Of a stretch of DNA of 64,000 nucleotides, positions 17,082-25,227 are shown in pieces. The DNA comes from UBA5070 sp035604215 (GTDB lineage Bacteria > Fibrobacterota > Fibrobacteria > UBA5070). How positions within the stretch are numbered: the stretch's first letter is position 1; each line of letters begins with the position of its first letter. The position numbers and the translations under genes were made by a program. The notes below the pieces were generated by a model that did no database searches, was not told where the DNA came from, and saw only the letters and a program-made list of their open reading frames with translations. The stretch is from assembly GCA_035604215.1 (NCBI GenBank), contig DATNIW010000073.1:8588-72587 (forward strand), in the 5' to 3' direction.

Positions 17082-18491
17082 GTGAATTCCCTGTTGATTC
17101 AATCGGATTCCAGCCGCCTCTGGCAGGCTTGTCTGGAACGCGTCTCCCACGAGGTCAGTCGAGCCGCATTCGCCGCCTGGTTCGCCCCTCTGAAGAGCGG
17201 CGAATGGGAAGAAGACACCCTGCAGATCCTGGCCCCGACCCTGATCGCCAAGGAATTCGTCCACACCCACCACAAGGGCCTGGTGGAGAGGGTCCTTCGC
17301 GAAGAGGTGGGCGCCGAGGTCCTGGTCCGCATCATATTGGATCCTGCCGGGCCATCCGAGCCCATCCTCCGGGGCCCAGCTCCTCGCAGGACGCCGGAAT
17401 CGCCCTCATCCCGCCTGGTTTCGGCCAAGCAGGAGATCCAGGCCGAAGGAATCCGTCGCGAGGCCGGTCGACTGGCTCCCCGGATGACGTTCGACAGTTT
17501 CGTGGAGGGCGATTGCAATCGCCTGGCCATGGCGGTGGCGCGCCAGGTCGCCGAACAGCCAGGCGGTGCGCGGGCAAACCCCCTGCTCCTGGTGGGTGGC
17601 ACCGGCCTGGGCAAAACCCACCTGATGAACGCGATCGGGCATTTCGTGCTCGGCCACGACGTCGCCCGCAAGGTGGTGTACCGGACCTCCGAGGAATTCG
17701 CGCGCGAGTATCTGGAGGTCGCGCGCAAGGGTGATCTGAAGGCATTCCACAACATCTACCGCGACGCCTCCGTCCTCCTGCTGGACGACATCCAATTCTT
17801 CGGGGGCGAGGTGGACAAGCCCCGGTTCCGCGAACAGATGGTCTACGTGATGGGCGCCCTGCAGGGCCAACGAAAGCAGATCGTCCTCACCTGCGACAGG
17901 CCACCTTCCGAGGTCCAGCATTTCGACAGGCAGATCCTGCGGCAGATCGAGTCCGGGTTCGTCGCGGACCTGGGCGCTCCGGACCAGGACACGCGCCTCG
18001 CCATCCTGCGTCGCAAGGCCAACGAGGGCGGCTGGGACGTCACCCAGGACGTTCTGGAACTCATCGCCGAGCAGTTCACCGGCAACGTCCGGCAATTGGA
18101 AGGCGCTCTTCTCAAGCTTTGCGCCTTCAGCGACATCTGCGGAGGCAAGGTGGATCGCGCCACCGCCGAGGCCGTGTTCCGAGACGCCTTGCGCAACCGG
18201 CGCAACTCGTCCTCGCCGGGCGCCATCGCCCAGGCGGTCGCCGACGCGTTCCAGATCGACATCGCCCTGATGCGTTCGCGCACCCGCAAGCGTCCGGTCG
18301 TCGCGGCGCGCCAGTTGGCCATGCTCCTCATCCACGAGCTCACCGACAACACGCTCCATTCCATCGGCGTGCTGTTCGGCCGCGACTACAGCACGGTCAC
18401 GCATTCCCTGGAGGCGGCGCGGGAATCGCTTGCGCGCGACGCCGAGGCCTCCCAGACCTTCCAGAGCCTGCGCGCGCGGTTCAAGGGCTGA
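17082..18491 (+). CDS. dnaA: Chromosomal replication initiator DnaA
   Basis: The 469-residue protein has all four DnaA domains: a helical domain I (LWQACLERVSHEV), a short linker, the AAA+ core and a C-terminal DNA-binding domain. Walker A is GGTGLGKTH at 172-180 and Walker B is VLLLDDIQFF at 231-240. The DnaA-box-binding signature appears as LFGRDYSTVTHSLE near the C-terminus; Tyr replaces the common His. Start GTG 17082 puts LWQ 13 residues in, as is usual; GTG 17070 and TTG 17064 are alternatives. Its usual partners dnaN, recF and gyrB are not adjacent. The last 11 bases overlap the convergent DUF2147 gene. Confidence 0.92.
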   Translation: MNSLLIQSDSSRLWQACLERVSHEVSRAAFAAWFAPLKSGEWEEDTLQILAPTLIAKEFVHTHHKGLVERVLREEVGAEVLVRIILDPAGPSEPILRGPAPRRTPESPSSRLVSAKQEIQAEGIRREAGRLAPRMTFDSFVEGDCNRLAMAVARQVAEQPGGARANPLLLVGGTGLGKTHLMNAIGHFVLGHDVARKVVYRTSEEFAREYLEVARKGDLKAFHNIYRDASVLLLDDIQFFGGEVDKPRFREQMVYVMGALQGQRKQIVLTCDRPPSEVQHFDRQILRQIESGFVADLGAPDQDTRLAILRRKANEGGWDVTQDVLELIAEQFTGNVRQLEGALLKLCAFSDICGGKVDRATAEAVFRDALRNRRNSSSPGAIAQAVADAFQIDIALMRSRTRKRPVVAARQLAMLLIHELTDNTLHSIGVLFGRDYSTVTHSLEAARESLARDAEASQTFQSLRARFKG

Positions 18492-18954
18492 AGTTCGGGG
18501 TCCCGCCGGGACCCCGTCGCCAGATCTCCGTTCGGCCGAGCAGCGCGAACCCGACGAACCCACGGAGCCGGATCCTGTCCGGACCGTCCAGCGACGCCTC
18601 GCAACGGTAGGTCTTGCCGGATTCGGGATCGTAGATCCGCCCGCCGGACCAATTCCCGTCCGGGTCGGACCGGAGGTCGCTGAGGATGACCAGTCCCAGG
18701 ATGTCGCGGCCGCGTCGGGAAAGGTCGGGGTTCATGTGGTCGAGCTTGGGGCCACCGCCCGGGGCTTCCGGGTCCTTCAGCCAGACGATCGCGCCGGTGA
18801 AGATCGGCCCGGTCCTTTCGATGCGCACGATCGACTTGCCGCCCCCGGTCAACCAGTCGCCGACGATCCCGTTTCCCGGTTCCCCGGCGATCGTTCCGCC
18901 GGAGGCCGCCACCAGGAGAAGCAGGGAGACCGCGACGCGGCATCGGTTGGACAT
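18481..18954 (-). CDS. Exported DUF2147-domain protein
   Basis: The 157-residue protein has a clear signal peptide (VAVSLLLLVAASGGTIAG). The remainder matches the DUF2147 layout: GDWLT, IVWLKDPEAP, the D-x-x-NPD segment, LGLVIL, WSGGRIYDPESGKTY, LRGFVGFALLGRTEIWRR. The family is a small periplasmic beta-barrel-like fold of unknown biochemical role. It follows the DsbA-like gene by 25 bases and is probably co-transcribed, so folding or redox stress in the periplasm is a shared theme. Its stop lies within the end of dnaA, an 11-bp convergent overlap. Confidence 0.82.
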   Translation of the reverse strand: MSNRCRVAVSLLLLVAASGGTIAGEPGNGIVGDWLTGGGKSIVRIERTGPIFTGAIVWLKDPEAPGGGPKLDHMNPDLSRRGRDILGLVILSDLRSDPDGNWSGGRIYDPESGKTYRCEASLDGPDRIRLRGFVGFALLGRTEIWRRGPGGTPNFSP

Positions 18955-18979
18955 CGCCTGCTCCTTTCCGGGGAAGTCG

Positions 18980-19696
18980 CTACTTCTTCGCGGTTCCCTC
19001 GAACTTGGCGCAGGCCAGGGCGATGTCGCCGGGACTGCGCGTGGACTTTCCGTCCAGGTAGAGCGAGGGCGTGCCCTGGACGCCCAGGCTCTCTCCCAGC
19101 CTCATGTCGCGTTCCACCGCCTCCTTGGCCGCGTTGGAACGCCTGTCGGCGTCGAACCGCGCCATGTCGAGGCCCAGCGACCTGGCGGAGGACGTGAGGA
19201 CGGAATCCGTCAACGAGCGGAAGCTCGGCGTGGTCGCGAAGTAGTACTCCCACAGCTTCCCCTGGCGCCCCGCCGCCCAGAGCGCGAGATGGCCTTCCAT
19301 CGACCTGTCGTGGATGGTGACCAGGGGAAAATGCCGGAACGAGATCCGGAGGGTCTTGGGATGTTCCGCCTGGAGATTCTTCAGCACCGGGGCCATCTGG
19401 GCGCAGTAGGGGCACTGCAGGTCCGTGAACAGGACCACCGTCACCGGAGCCTTGGATTCCCCCAGGACGGCCGTGCCTTCCACGGGGATGTCGAAGGTGG
19501 AGTCCTGGAGGGCCACCGCGCGCCGGTCGCGGTCGATGTCCAGGCCTCGCAGGGCGAGGACCTTCTCCAGCGTGCGCAACTCGGTGGAGAGGCTGTCGAC
19601 CTTGGCTTCCAGCGCCGAAATCTGTCCCGATGGAGGCTGCGCGAAGGCCAGGGCCGCGCCCAGGGCCAAAATGGAAATGGATGTCCTGACCTGCAT
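18980..19696 (-). CDS. Exported DsbA-like thioredoxin-fold protein (CPYC)
   Basis: The 238-residue protein has a signal peptide (ISILALGAALAFA), a coiled-coil-like stretch (ALEAKVDSLSTELRTLEKVL, about 28-47), then a thioredoxin fold with the redox motif C95-P-Y-C98 in FTDLQCPYCAQM. The cis-proline loop is GVQGTPSLYLDG. The inserted helical region between them matches DSBA-like oxidoreductases of the DsbA/DsbG/BdbD type, which form or isomerise disulfides in exported proteins. ATG 19696 gives a proper signal peptide; the longer frame upstream runs into the sulP promoter region. Several exported proteins in this window contain cysteine pairs that could be clients. Confidence 0.85.
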   Translation of the reverse strand: MQVRTSISILALGAALAFAQPPSGQISALEAKVDSLSTELRTLEKVLALRGLDIDRDRRAVALQDSTFDIPVEGTAVLGESKAPVTVVLFTDLQCPYCAQMAPVLKNLQAEHPKTLRISFRHFPLVTIHDRSMEGHLALWAAGRQGKLWEYYFATTPSFRSLTDSVLTSSARSLGLDMARFDADRRSNAAKEAVERDMRLGESLGVQGTPSLYLDGKSTRSPGDIALACAKFEGTAKK

Positions 19697-19793
19697 GTTC
19701 GCCGTCCCGTCCGTTGAGGTGCTCGACGGACAAACTAGGATCCGTGCAGGTCCCGACGGATGCCGGACCGTCGGATCGGCTAACTTTGGGTCC

Positions 19794-21515
19794 ATGCCGC
19801 ATCTGCTTCCCACCCGGTTGGAACCGAAACTCCTCACCGTGCTCCGCGAGGGGTACTCCTGGGCGGACTTCCGCCGCGACGCGCTGGCGGGCATCATCGT
19901 CGGCATCGTGGCCCTCCCGTTGGCGATCGCGTTCGCCATCGCTTCCGGGGTGAAGCCGGAGCAGGGACTCTACACGGCCATCGTGGCGGGCTTCCTGGTC
20001 TCCGCCCTGGGCGGCACCAGGGTCCAGATCGGAGGCCCCACCGGCGCCTTCATCGTCATCGTGTACGGGATCGTCCAGAAGTACGGATACGACGGATTGG
20101 CCGTGGCCACGCTGTTGGCGGGGGTCATGCTGGTGGTCATGGGGCTTTTGCGCCTGGGAGGACTCGTCAAGTTCGTGCCGTTCCCCCTGACGGTGGGCTT
20201 CACCACGGGCATCGCGCTGATCATCGCCACCACCCAGTTCGGCGATCTGCTGGGCCTGACCATCCCCGGCAAGATCCCCGCGCTGTTCCTGCCCAAGCTC
20301 GCGACCTTCGCCCACGCGCTTCCGACCACGAACCCCTGGGCGGTGGGAATCGCGGCGGTGGCATTGGCGTTCACGGTGCTTTGGCCCAAGGTCACCAAGA
20401 AGGTGCCCGGTTCGCTGATGGCCATCCTGGCGACCACCCTGCTGGTGCGGATCTTCCACCTGCCCGTGAGCACCATCCACTCCCGATTCGGCGACGTTCC
20501 CAGCCACCTGCCCTTCCCCCACATCCCGACGGTTCCCTTCGACAAGTTCGTCGAGCTGTTCAATCCCGCGGTCTCCATCGCCTTGCTCGCCGCCCTGGAA
20601 TCCCTGCTCTCCGCCGTGGTCGCCGACGGCATGACCGGACGCCGCCACCGGTCGGACATGGAGATCGTGGCCCAAGGCGTGGCCAACATCGTTTCGCCGC
20701 TGTTCGGGGGAATTCCCGCCACGGGGGCCATCGCCCGCACAGCCACCAACATCAAGAACGGCGGCCGCACGCCCATGGCGGGCATGGTCCATGCCGCCAC
20801 CTTGCTGGTGATCCTGATGGTCGCCGGACGCTGGGCCGGGCTCATCCCCATGCCGGCCCTGGGAGCCATCCTCCTGGTGGTCGCCTACAACATGTCGGAA
20901 TGGAGACTCTTCCTCAAGCTGTTCCGGGCGCCCAAAGGCGATGTGCTGGTGCTCCTGACCAGTTTCCTGCTCACGGTGCTCATCGACCTCACCGTGGCCA
21001 TCGAGGTCGGGTTCGTGCTGTCCACGGCGCTGTTCATGAAGCGCATGGCGGAAGTGACGGAGATCCGCGACATCACGCAGACCATGGCCGAAGGCGAGGA
21101 CCCGGACGACCCCGGATCCATTTCCCGCAGGTCCATCCCCAAAGGTGTGGAGGTGTTCGAGATCCAAGGATCCTTCTTCTTCGGGGCCGCGGAGAAATTC
21201 AAATCCGCGCTCCAGGAGGCGTCGCGGATGCCGCAGGTTCTCATCCTGCGGATGCGGGGCATGCTTTCCCTGGACGCCACCGGGCTGCGGGCCATCGAGG
21301 AAGTCCACGCCCGCGCCCGCCGGGAAGGATGGGCCCTGATCCTGTCGGGGGTCCATGCCCAACCCATGACCGCATTGGTGCGATCGGGGCTCGCCGACCA
21401 GATCGGCGAGGAAAACCTGTGCGGGGACATCGACGAGGCCCTGGTCCGGGCGACCCTGCTCCAGTCCTCCCGCCGGGACAAGAAAACCGCGGCGCAGAAG
21501 GTCCTGGGCGGCTAA
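19794..21515 (+). CDS. SulP-family anion transporter with STAS domain
   Basis: The 573-residue protein has the SulP membrane domain (about 10-14 helices, residues 25-420), including the opening RRDALAGIIVGIVALPLAIAF, the motif GGPTGAFIVI, and the family-typical GGIPATGAIARTATNIKNGG. The C-terminal STAS domain (about 445-560) contains EVFEIQGSFFFGAA and LRMRGMLSLDATGLRAIEE. SulP proteins carry sulfate, bicarbonate or other anions; the substrate cannot be read from sequence. ATG 19794 is chosen since the family motif begins 30 residues later. The next gene starts 14 bases after the stop and may be co-transcribed. Confidence 0.9.
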   Translation: MPHLLPTRLEPKLLTVLREGYSWADFRRDALAGIIVGIVALPLAIAFAIASGVKPEQGLYTAIVAGFLVSALGGTRVQIGGPTGAFIVIVYGIVQKYGYDGLAVATLLAGVMLVVMGLLRLGGLVKFVPFPLTVGFTTGIALIIATTQFGDLLGLTIPGKIPALFLPKLATFAHALPTTNPWAVGIAAVALAFTVLWPKVTKKVPGSLMAILATTLLVRIFHLPVSTIHSRFGDVPSHLPFPHIPTVPFDKFVELFNPAVSIALLAALESLLSAVVADGMTGRRHRSDMEIVAQGVANIVSPLFGGIPATGAIARTATNIKNGGRTPMAGMVHAATLLVILMVAGRWAGLIPMPALGAILLVVAYNMSEWRLFLKLFRAPKGDVLVLLTSFLLTVLIDLTVAIEVGFVLSTALFMKRMAEVTEIRDITQTMAEGEDPDDPGSISRRSIPKGVEVFEIQGSFFFGAAEKFKSALQEASRMPQVLILRMRGMLSLDATGLRAIEEVHARARREGWALILSGVHAQPMTALVRSGLADQIGEENLCGDIDEALVRATLLQSSRRDKKTAAQKVLGG

Positions 21516-21528
21516 TATTTCGGCCCAT

Positions 21529-21933
21529 ATGAGGAATCTTCTCCTGTGGACGGTCGCTCCGACCCTGGTGTTGCTGGGATGCGCAGGATCGGCGCCGAGG
21601 GACGGTTCCGAGGGCTCGGAAATCCTGGACAGGGCGGCGAGGCGCGTGGCCGAACGCTACCGGGACCAGTGCTTCGAGCCCGTGGCCAAGCGGGAGGTCC
21701 CCGACGACATGTGCCAGTTCGATCTCTTCGACAAGGCGGAACGGGAGTGGGGTACCGGGTTCGGCGTCACCGAACTGAAGGTCTCCGCGAACAAGATGCT
21801 GGGGATCGAGATCGAAAAGGAACTCTACAAGCTCCTGGTGTACGACCAGGCATCGCAGCGGTACGTGGCCTCCAGCACCCGGACCCGATACGAGATCATC
21901 GCCGCCCTCAAGGACAAGTACCGGATACGGTGA
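21529..21933 (+). CDS. Small lipoprotein of unknown function
   Basis: The 134-residue protein has a lipoprotein signal ending in LVLLGC, with lipidated Cys18. The mature part is about 116 residues, soluble and charged, with two further cysteines (DQCFEP and DDMCQF) that could form a disulfide. I recognise no domain. It sits 14 bases after sulP and five bases before the membrane-anchored Cas4-like gene, so it probably belongs to the operon running to 25065. Confidence 0.65.
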   Translation: MRNLLLWTVAPTLVLLGCAGSAPRDGSEGSEILDRAARRVAERYRDQCFEPVAKREVPDDMCQFDLFDKAEREWGTGFGVTELKVSANKMLGIEIEKELYKLLVYDQASQRYVASSTRTRYEIIAALKDKYRIR

Positions 21934-21937
21934 CATC

Positions 21938-23806
21938 ATGAAACAATCCAAGGCGCTCCACGGTGTTCTTCGGATCCTGCTCCTGTTCTTCTCCCTGGTG
22001 GGGACGGCGGGTGGGGGAATCTATTGGTTCGCCTTCCGTGAGCAGGAAACCGATTGGCGGGTTTTCGCCGTCGGGCTCCTCCTGTCGATGGTGTTGGGTT
22101 GGTGGCCTTGGATCTCGTTCGCCACCGGAGCCGTCCTGGCCCTGGCCGCGGCCTTGGTGGGCCCGGACCAGATGCGACTGCAGGTGGCGGGAGAAATCCT
22201 GGGATTCTGGGTTCTCGGCCTGGGTTGGGGCACATTGGCCCGTTGGCAGTTCCATTTCGTGCCGGCGCCCGATCCCCGTTCCAGACACCCATCGGCGCCA
22301 CCGACGGCCAATCGATCGATGTCGACCAGGGCCGCGGACGCCGATGCCTTCCGACCGCGCCGCCTCATGGAAGGGGATGCCGAGGAACCTGGCCGCCAGG
22401 AACCACCCTCTCCTGCACAATCGCCAACCCTCTCCGACCCCGGAAGGACCCCGATATCGGAGGAGGCTCCTATACCGCTTCCGCTGCCCTCCCTCGAGGG
22501 TTTGCAGTTCTCCGCGCCTCCAATGCCGAGGGCCGAACTTCCAAAGCCCCCTCCTCGTCCACCGGCCACACCCTCGCTCGCCGAATACGGCGGGGAGTCG
22601 CTCTATCTGGGAAGCCTTCCGGACATCTCCCGTGCCGGGTCGGCGATGGGGGAGTCCACCCATCCCGCCATCCCCGCATTTCCCGAGCGTAGCGCGCCGA
22701 TCCCGGCACCACCCTCGTCGGGAGCCATTCCACCTCGCCTGACCGAGGAATCCAGCGTGTTCATCGCACCGGAATACCCCACCATGGAGCTTCCGGTGAA
22801 CAGCCTTCTGCGCCCTCCGCAACCGCGGAGCACCAAGTCGCCCCCGTCCTCCGCGGGTCCGATCTCGGCTTCGGGCCCGGCCTCGGCTTCGAGCGAGTCC
22901 TCCGGAGACGGCCAGGGTTCCCGGCGTTCTTCCGTTTTCCAACGACCCGAAACCACTCCCGGGGCCAGTTGGGAACACGTTCTGGAGTGGTACAACCAGT
23001 TTTCCTGGTCGCCTTGGCCGGTGGAGGAACTGGAACGCAGGTATTACCGGCCCGGGATCCAGGTGGGTTGGGAAAGCCTCGCCCTCCAGGATCTCGCCGC
23101 CGCCTGGAAGGTCTGGCGCCGCGGTTGCAGTCCGCTCGAACTGGAGCCGGGCCAGATCGACGTGCGAGCCCTCGAGGGGTTCCTGCGATGCGAGCAGCTC
23201 GGCGTCCTGCGTCACCAGGGGTTTCCCGATCTCCACATCCTTTCGCGCGCCGATGGCAACGACGGATGGCTGGCCGTCTACCGCGAGGTCCGGGGTCGGA
23301 TGAGGGGTGGGGAAGCGACCATCCACCGGGTGGATGTTGGAACGCCGCTGGTGGACGCCGAGACCGGTCTGGTCGGGCGCCCGGACCGGCTCGCCGAGAT
23401 CCGAGGCGAAAGCGACGTCGTCGCGCTGGTCACGCCGTTTTCCGTCAACGAAGGCCTGAACTGGACCACGGTCTACGCCCTGGCCCAGTACCGCTTGGCC
23501 CATTCGCTGGAGCACGTCCTGTCCGGCACGCCCGTGGTGGTGAACCTGCCCCTGCCCATCTGGGACGAGAGGAAGCAGAGCCGACTGGCCACGGTCGACG
23601 ACATCGGGTCGGAACAGAGGCGGCTGGACGTGGCCCTGGAGCGGTTCCGACGGGTTTTGTCGGGCCAGGCGTCCCCCAGGGCGCAGACCCACGCCGGGAC
23701 CTGCTCCGGATGCGGCTGGCGCCACGCCTGCCCCAGCTACCAGGGAACGCGGCCCCGCCTGGAGCTTTCCGATCCGCCACCCCAGATCGCGGCGGCTTTG
23801 CGATGA
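21938..23806 (+). CDS. Membrane-anchored protein with Pro-rich linker and degenerate Cas4/AddB-type Fe-S nuclease-like domain
   Basis: The 622-residue protein starts with about four membrane helices (residues 10-104). A long Pro/Ser/Ala-rich, probably disordered linker follows (about 108-340). The C-terminal domain (about 345-605) has one cysteine at C418 (GFLRCEQLG) and a late cluster C589-x2-C592-x5-C598 (CSGCGWRHAC). That is the C...CxxCxxxxxC spacing of [4Fe-4S] PD-(D/E)xK nucleases such as Cas4 and AddB. A GRPD motif (D483) matches the metal-binding Asp, but the expected E-x-K strand reads VVALVTP (494-500), so catalysis is doubtful. The stop overlaps the next gene (ATGA). The fold is my inference from motif spacing; the function is unknown. 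Confidence 0.6.
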   Translation: MKQSKALHGVLRILLLFFSLVGTAGGGIYWFAFREQETDWRVFAVGLLLSMVLGWWPWISFATGAVLALAAALVGPDQMRLQVAGEILGFWVLGLGWGTLARWQFHFVPAPDPRSRHPSAPPTANRSMSTRAADADAFRPRRLMEGDAEEPGRQEPPSPAQSPTLSDPGRTPISEEAPIPLPLPSLEGLQFSAPPMPRAELPKPPPRPPATPSLAEYGGESLYLGSLPDISRAGSAMGESTHPAIPAFPERSAPIPAPPSSGAIPPRLTEESSVFIAPEYPTMELPVNSLLRPPQPRSTKSPPSSAGPISASGPASASSESSGDGQGSRRSSVFQRPETTPGASWEHVLEWYNQFSWSPWPVEELERRYYRPGIQVGWESLALQDLAAAWKVWRRGCSPLELEPGQIDVRALEGFLRCEQLGVLRHQGFPDLHILSRADGNDGWLAVYREVRGRMRGGEATIHRVDVGTPLVDAETGLVGRPDRLAEIRGESDVVALVTPFSVNEGLNWTTVYALAQYRLAHSLEHVLSGTPVVVNLPLPIWDERKQSRLATVDDIGSEQRRLDVALERFRRVLSGQASPRAQTHAGTCSGCGWRHACPSYQGTRPRLELSDPPPQIAAALR

Positions 23807-25065
23807 TCGGGACGCCCATCCAGCCGGCCAACGATCCGAGCCGCTTCCTGGACGAGGAGGCCGTCGAAGCGGTGTACCGGGTCCTGTCACCCCAGTGCGA
23901 ACTGGTCGTGGTGGAGATGGGTCGCCTGCTGCAGCGCGCCGCCGAGAATCGAGTGCCCGCCGTGCAGGTCAAGGGCAGGGTCAAGAGGCTCCCGAGCCTC
24001 CTGGAGAAGCTCCAGAGGAAATTCAGCCCCCAGGACCTGGTGGAGCCCCTGCCGGCCATGCGACGCCTCGCCGATCTCATGGCCTTGCGGGCGGTCTGTC
24101 CCTTCCTGGAAGACGTCGATCTCGTGGTGGACGCCGCCCGGTCGGTCTTCGAGATCCAGGAAACGGAGCAGAAGGGAGAAGGGCGCTCCTTCGCGGAATT
24201 CGGCTACGCGAGCACCCATCTGCAGGTCAGCCTCCCCTACCAGCTGCAGCAGGAATATCCCACCCTGTCCGAGTTCCGCGTGGAAATTCAGGTGCGCACC
24301 ATCCTCCAGGACGCCTGGGCGGAGGTGGAACACGAACTGATCTACAAGGTGGGGGCCCACCCCCTCAACCAGCAGATCCGTCGGAAATTGGCCGCCTTGA
24401 ACGCGAATCTCGTCCTTTCCGACACCATCTTCCAGGAGATCCGCGACTACCAGAAGTCCAACATCTCCGACCTGGCCAGGGCCAGGGAAAACCACCTGGA
24501 GCAGGCCACGGGCGAACACGCCCTCTACACCGCTCCCGGGGAGAACGCCCCCCGGCCTCGCCGGACCTCGCAGGGGGAGGTGGAAAAGCTCCTGAAAAAG
24601 GGGCTCAACGCCCAGATCGCCGGGGAGATGGAGGACGCGGTGCGGATCTACACCACCCTCCTGGAAAACCCCCTGGACAACTTCACCCTGTCCGTGGTCC
24701 TGAACCACAGGGGCATGGCGAACGAATCGCTGGAACAGAACGCCGATGCCGTCCAGGACTTCCTGCGCGCCCGGGAGGCGGATTCCCGCAACGCCCGCGC
24801 CCGGATCAACTTGGCTCTCGCCTGGCGACGACAGGGACGTCTGGAAGAAGCGGAGGCGGAATTCCTGGACGTCCTCTCCTTCAAGGCCAACAGCGCCCAC
24901 GCCCACTACGGGTTGGGACTGGTCCAGTCCGACCGAGGTGAGGTCCCGGAGGCCATCCTCTCCTGCGAACGCGCCTTGAAGCTCAGCCACAGTTTCACTT
25001 TGGCACAGCAGCTGTTGGACGAACTGCTGGAACACACGCGCCGGGAAGCGGGCGGAGGGTCCTGA
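23803..25065 (+). CDS. RelA/SpoT-type (p)ppGpp synthetase-like domain fused to TPR repeats
   Basis: The 420-residue protein lacks the HD hydrolase, TGS and ACT domains of full-length Rel, so it resembles a small alarmone synthetase. Visible synthetase motifs are VKGRVKRLPS (56-65), LADLMALRAVC with D91, FGYASTHLQV with G134-Y135 and H139, and VEIQVRTILQDAWAEVEHELIYK with E161 and R165. These match the ATP- and GTP-binding and Mg-binding positions of active enzymes. Residues about 260-410 form three or four TPRs (ARARINLALAWRRQGRLEEA, AHAHYGLGLVQSDRGEVPEA). The TPRs may sense or bind a partner. Start ATG 23803 overlaps the upstream stop (ATGA). Whether it makes (p)ppGpp, (pp)pApp or pyrophosphorylates tRNA is unknown. 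Confidence 0.8.
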   Translation: MIGTPIQPANDPSRFLDEEAVEAVYRVLSPQCELVVVEMGRLLQRAAENRVPAVQVKGRVKRLPSLLEKLQRKFSPQDLVEPLPAMRRLADLMALRAVCPFLEDVDLVVDAARSVFEIQETEQKGEGRSFAEFGYASTHLQVSLPYQLQQEYPTLSEFRVEIQVRTILQDAWAEVEHELIYKVGAHPLNQQIRRKLAALNANLVLSDTIFQEIRDYQKSNISDLARARENHLEQATGEHALYTAPGENAPRPRRTSQGEVEKLLKKGLNAQIAGEMEDAVRIYTTLLENPLDNFTLSVVLNHRGMANESLEQNADAVQDFLRAREADSRNARARINLALAWRRQGRLEEAEAEFLDVLSFKANSAHAHYGLGLVQSDRGEVPEAILSCERALKLSHSFTLAQQLLDELLEHTRREAGGGS

Positions 25066-25227
25066 CTCGGAAATCTTGGGCTCCCGAACGTACTCCGAAC
25101 GCGACCGGCGTCCAAAGTTTCCCGTGGATCGCGGGCCTAGGGAAGAACGTAAGGCGGTAAACTGAGGATCGGAGTACTCTGGATCAGTCCGTCGAGATCC
25201 CTTCCAGGCCGGTAAACGGAGTTCATC

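Noticed and set aside
21938..23806. A CRISPR-associated cas4 gene
   Set aside because: There is no repeat array or other cas gene, the protein is membrane-anchored, and the catalytic E-x-K is missing.
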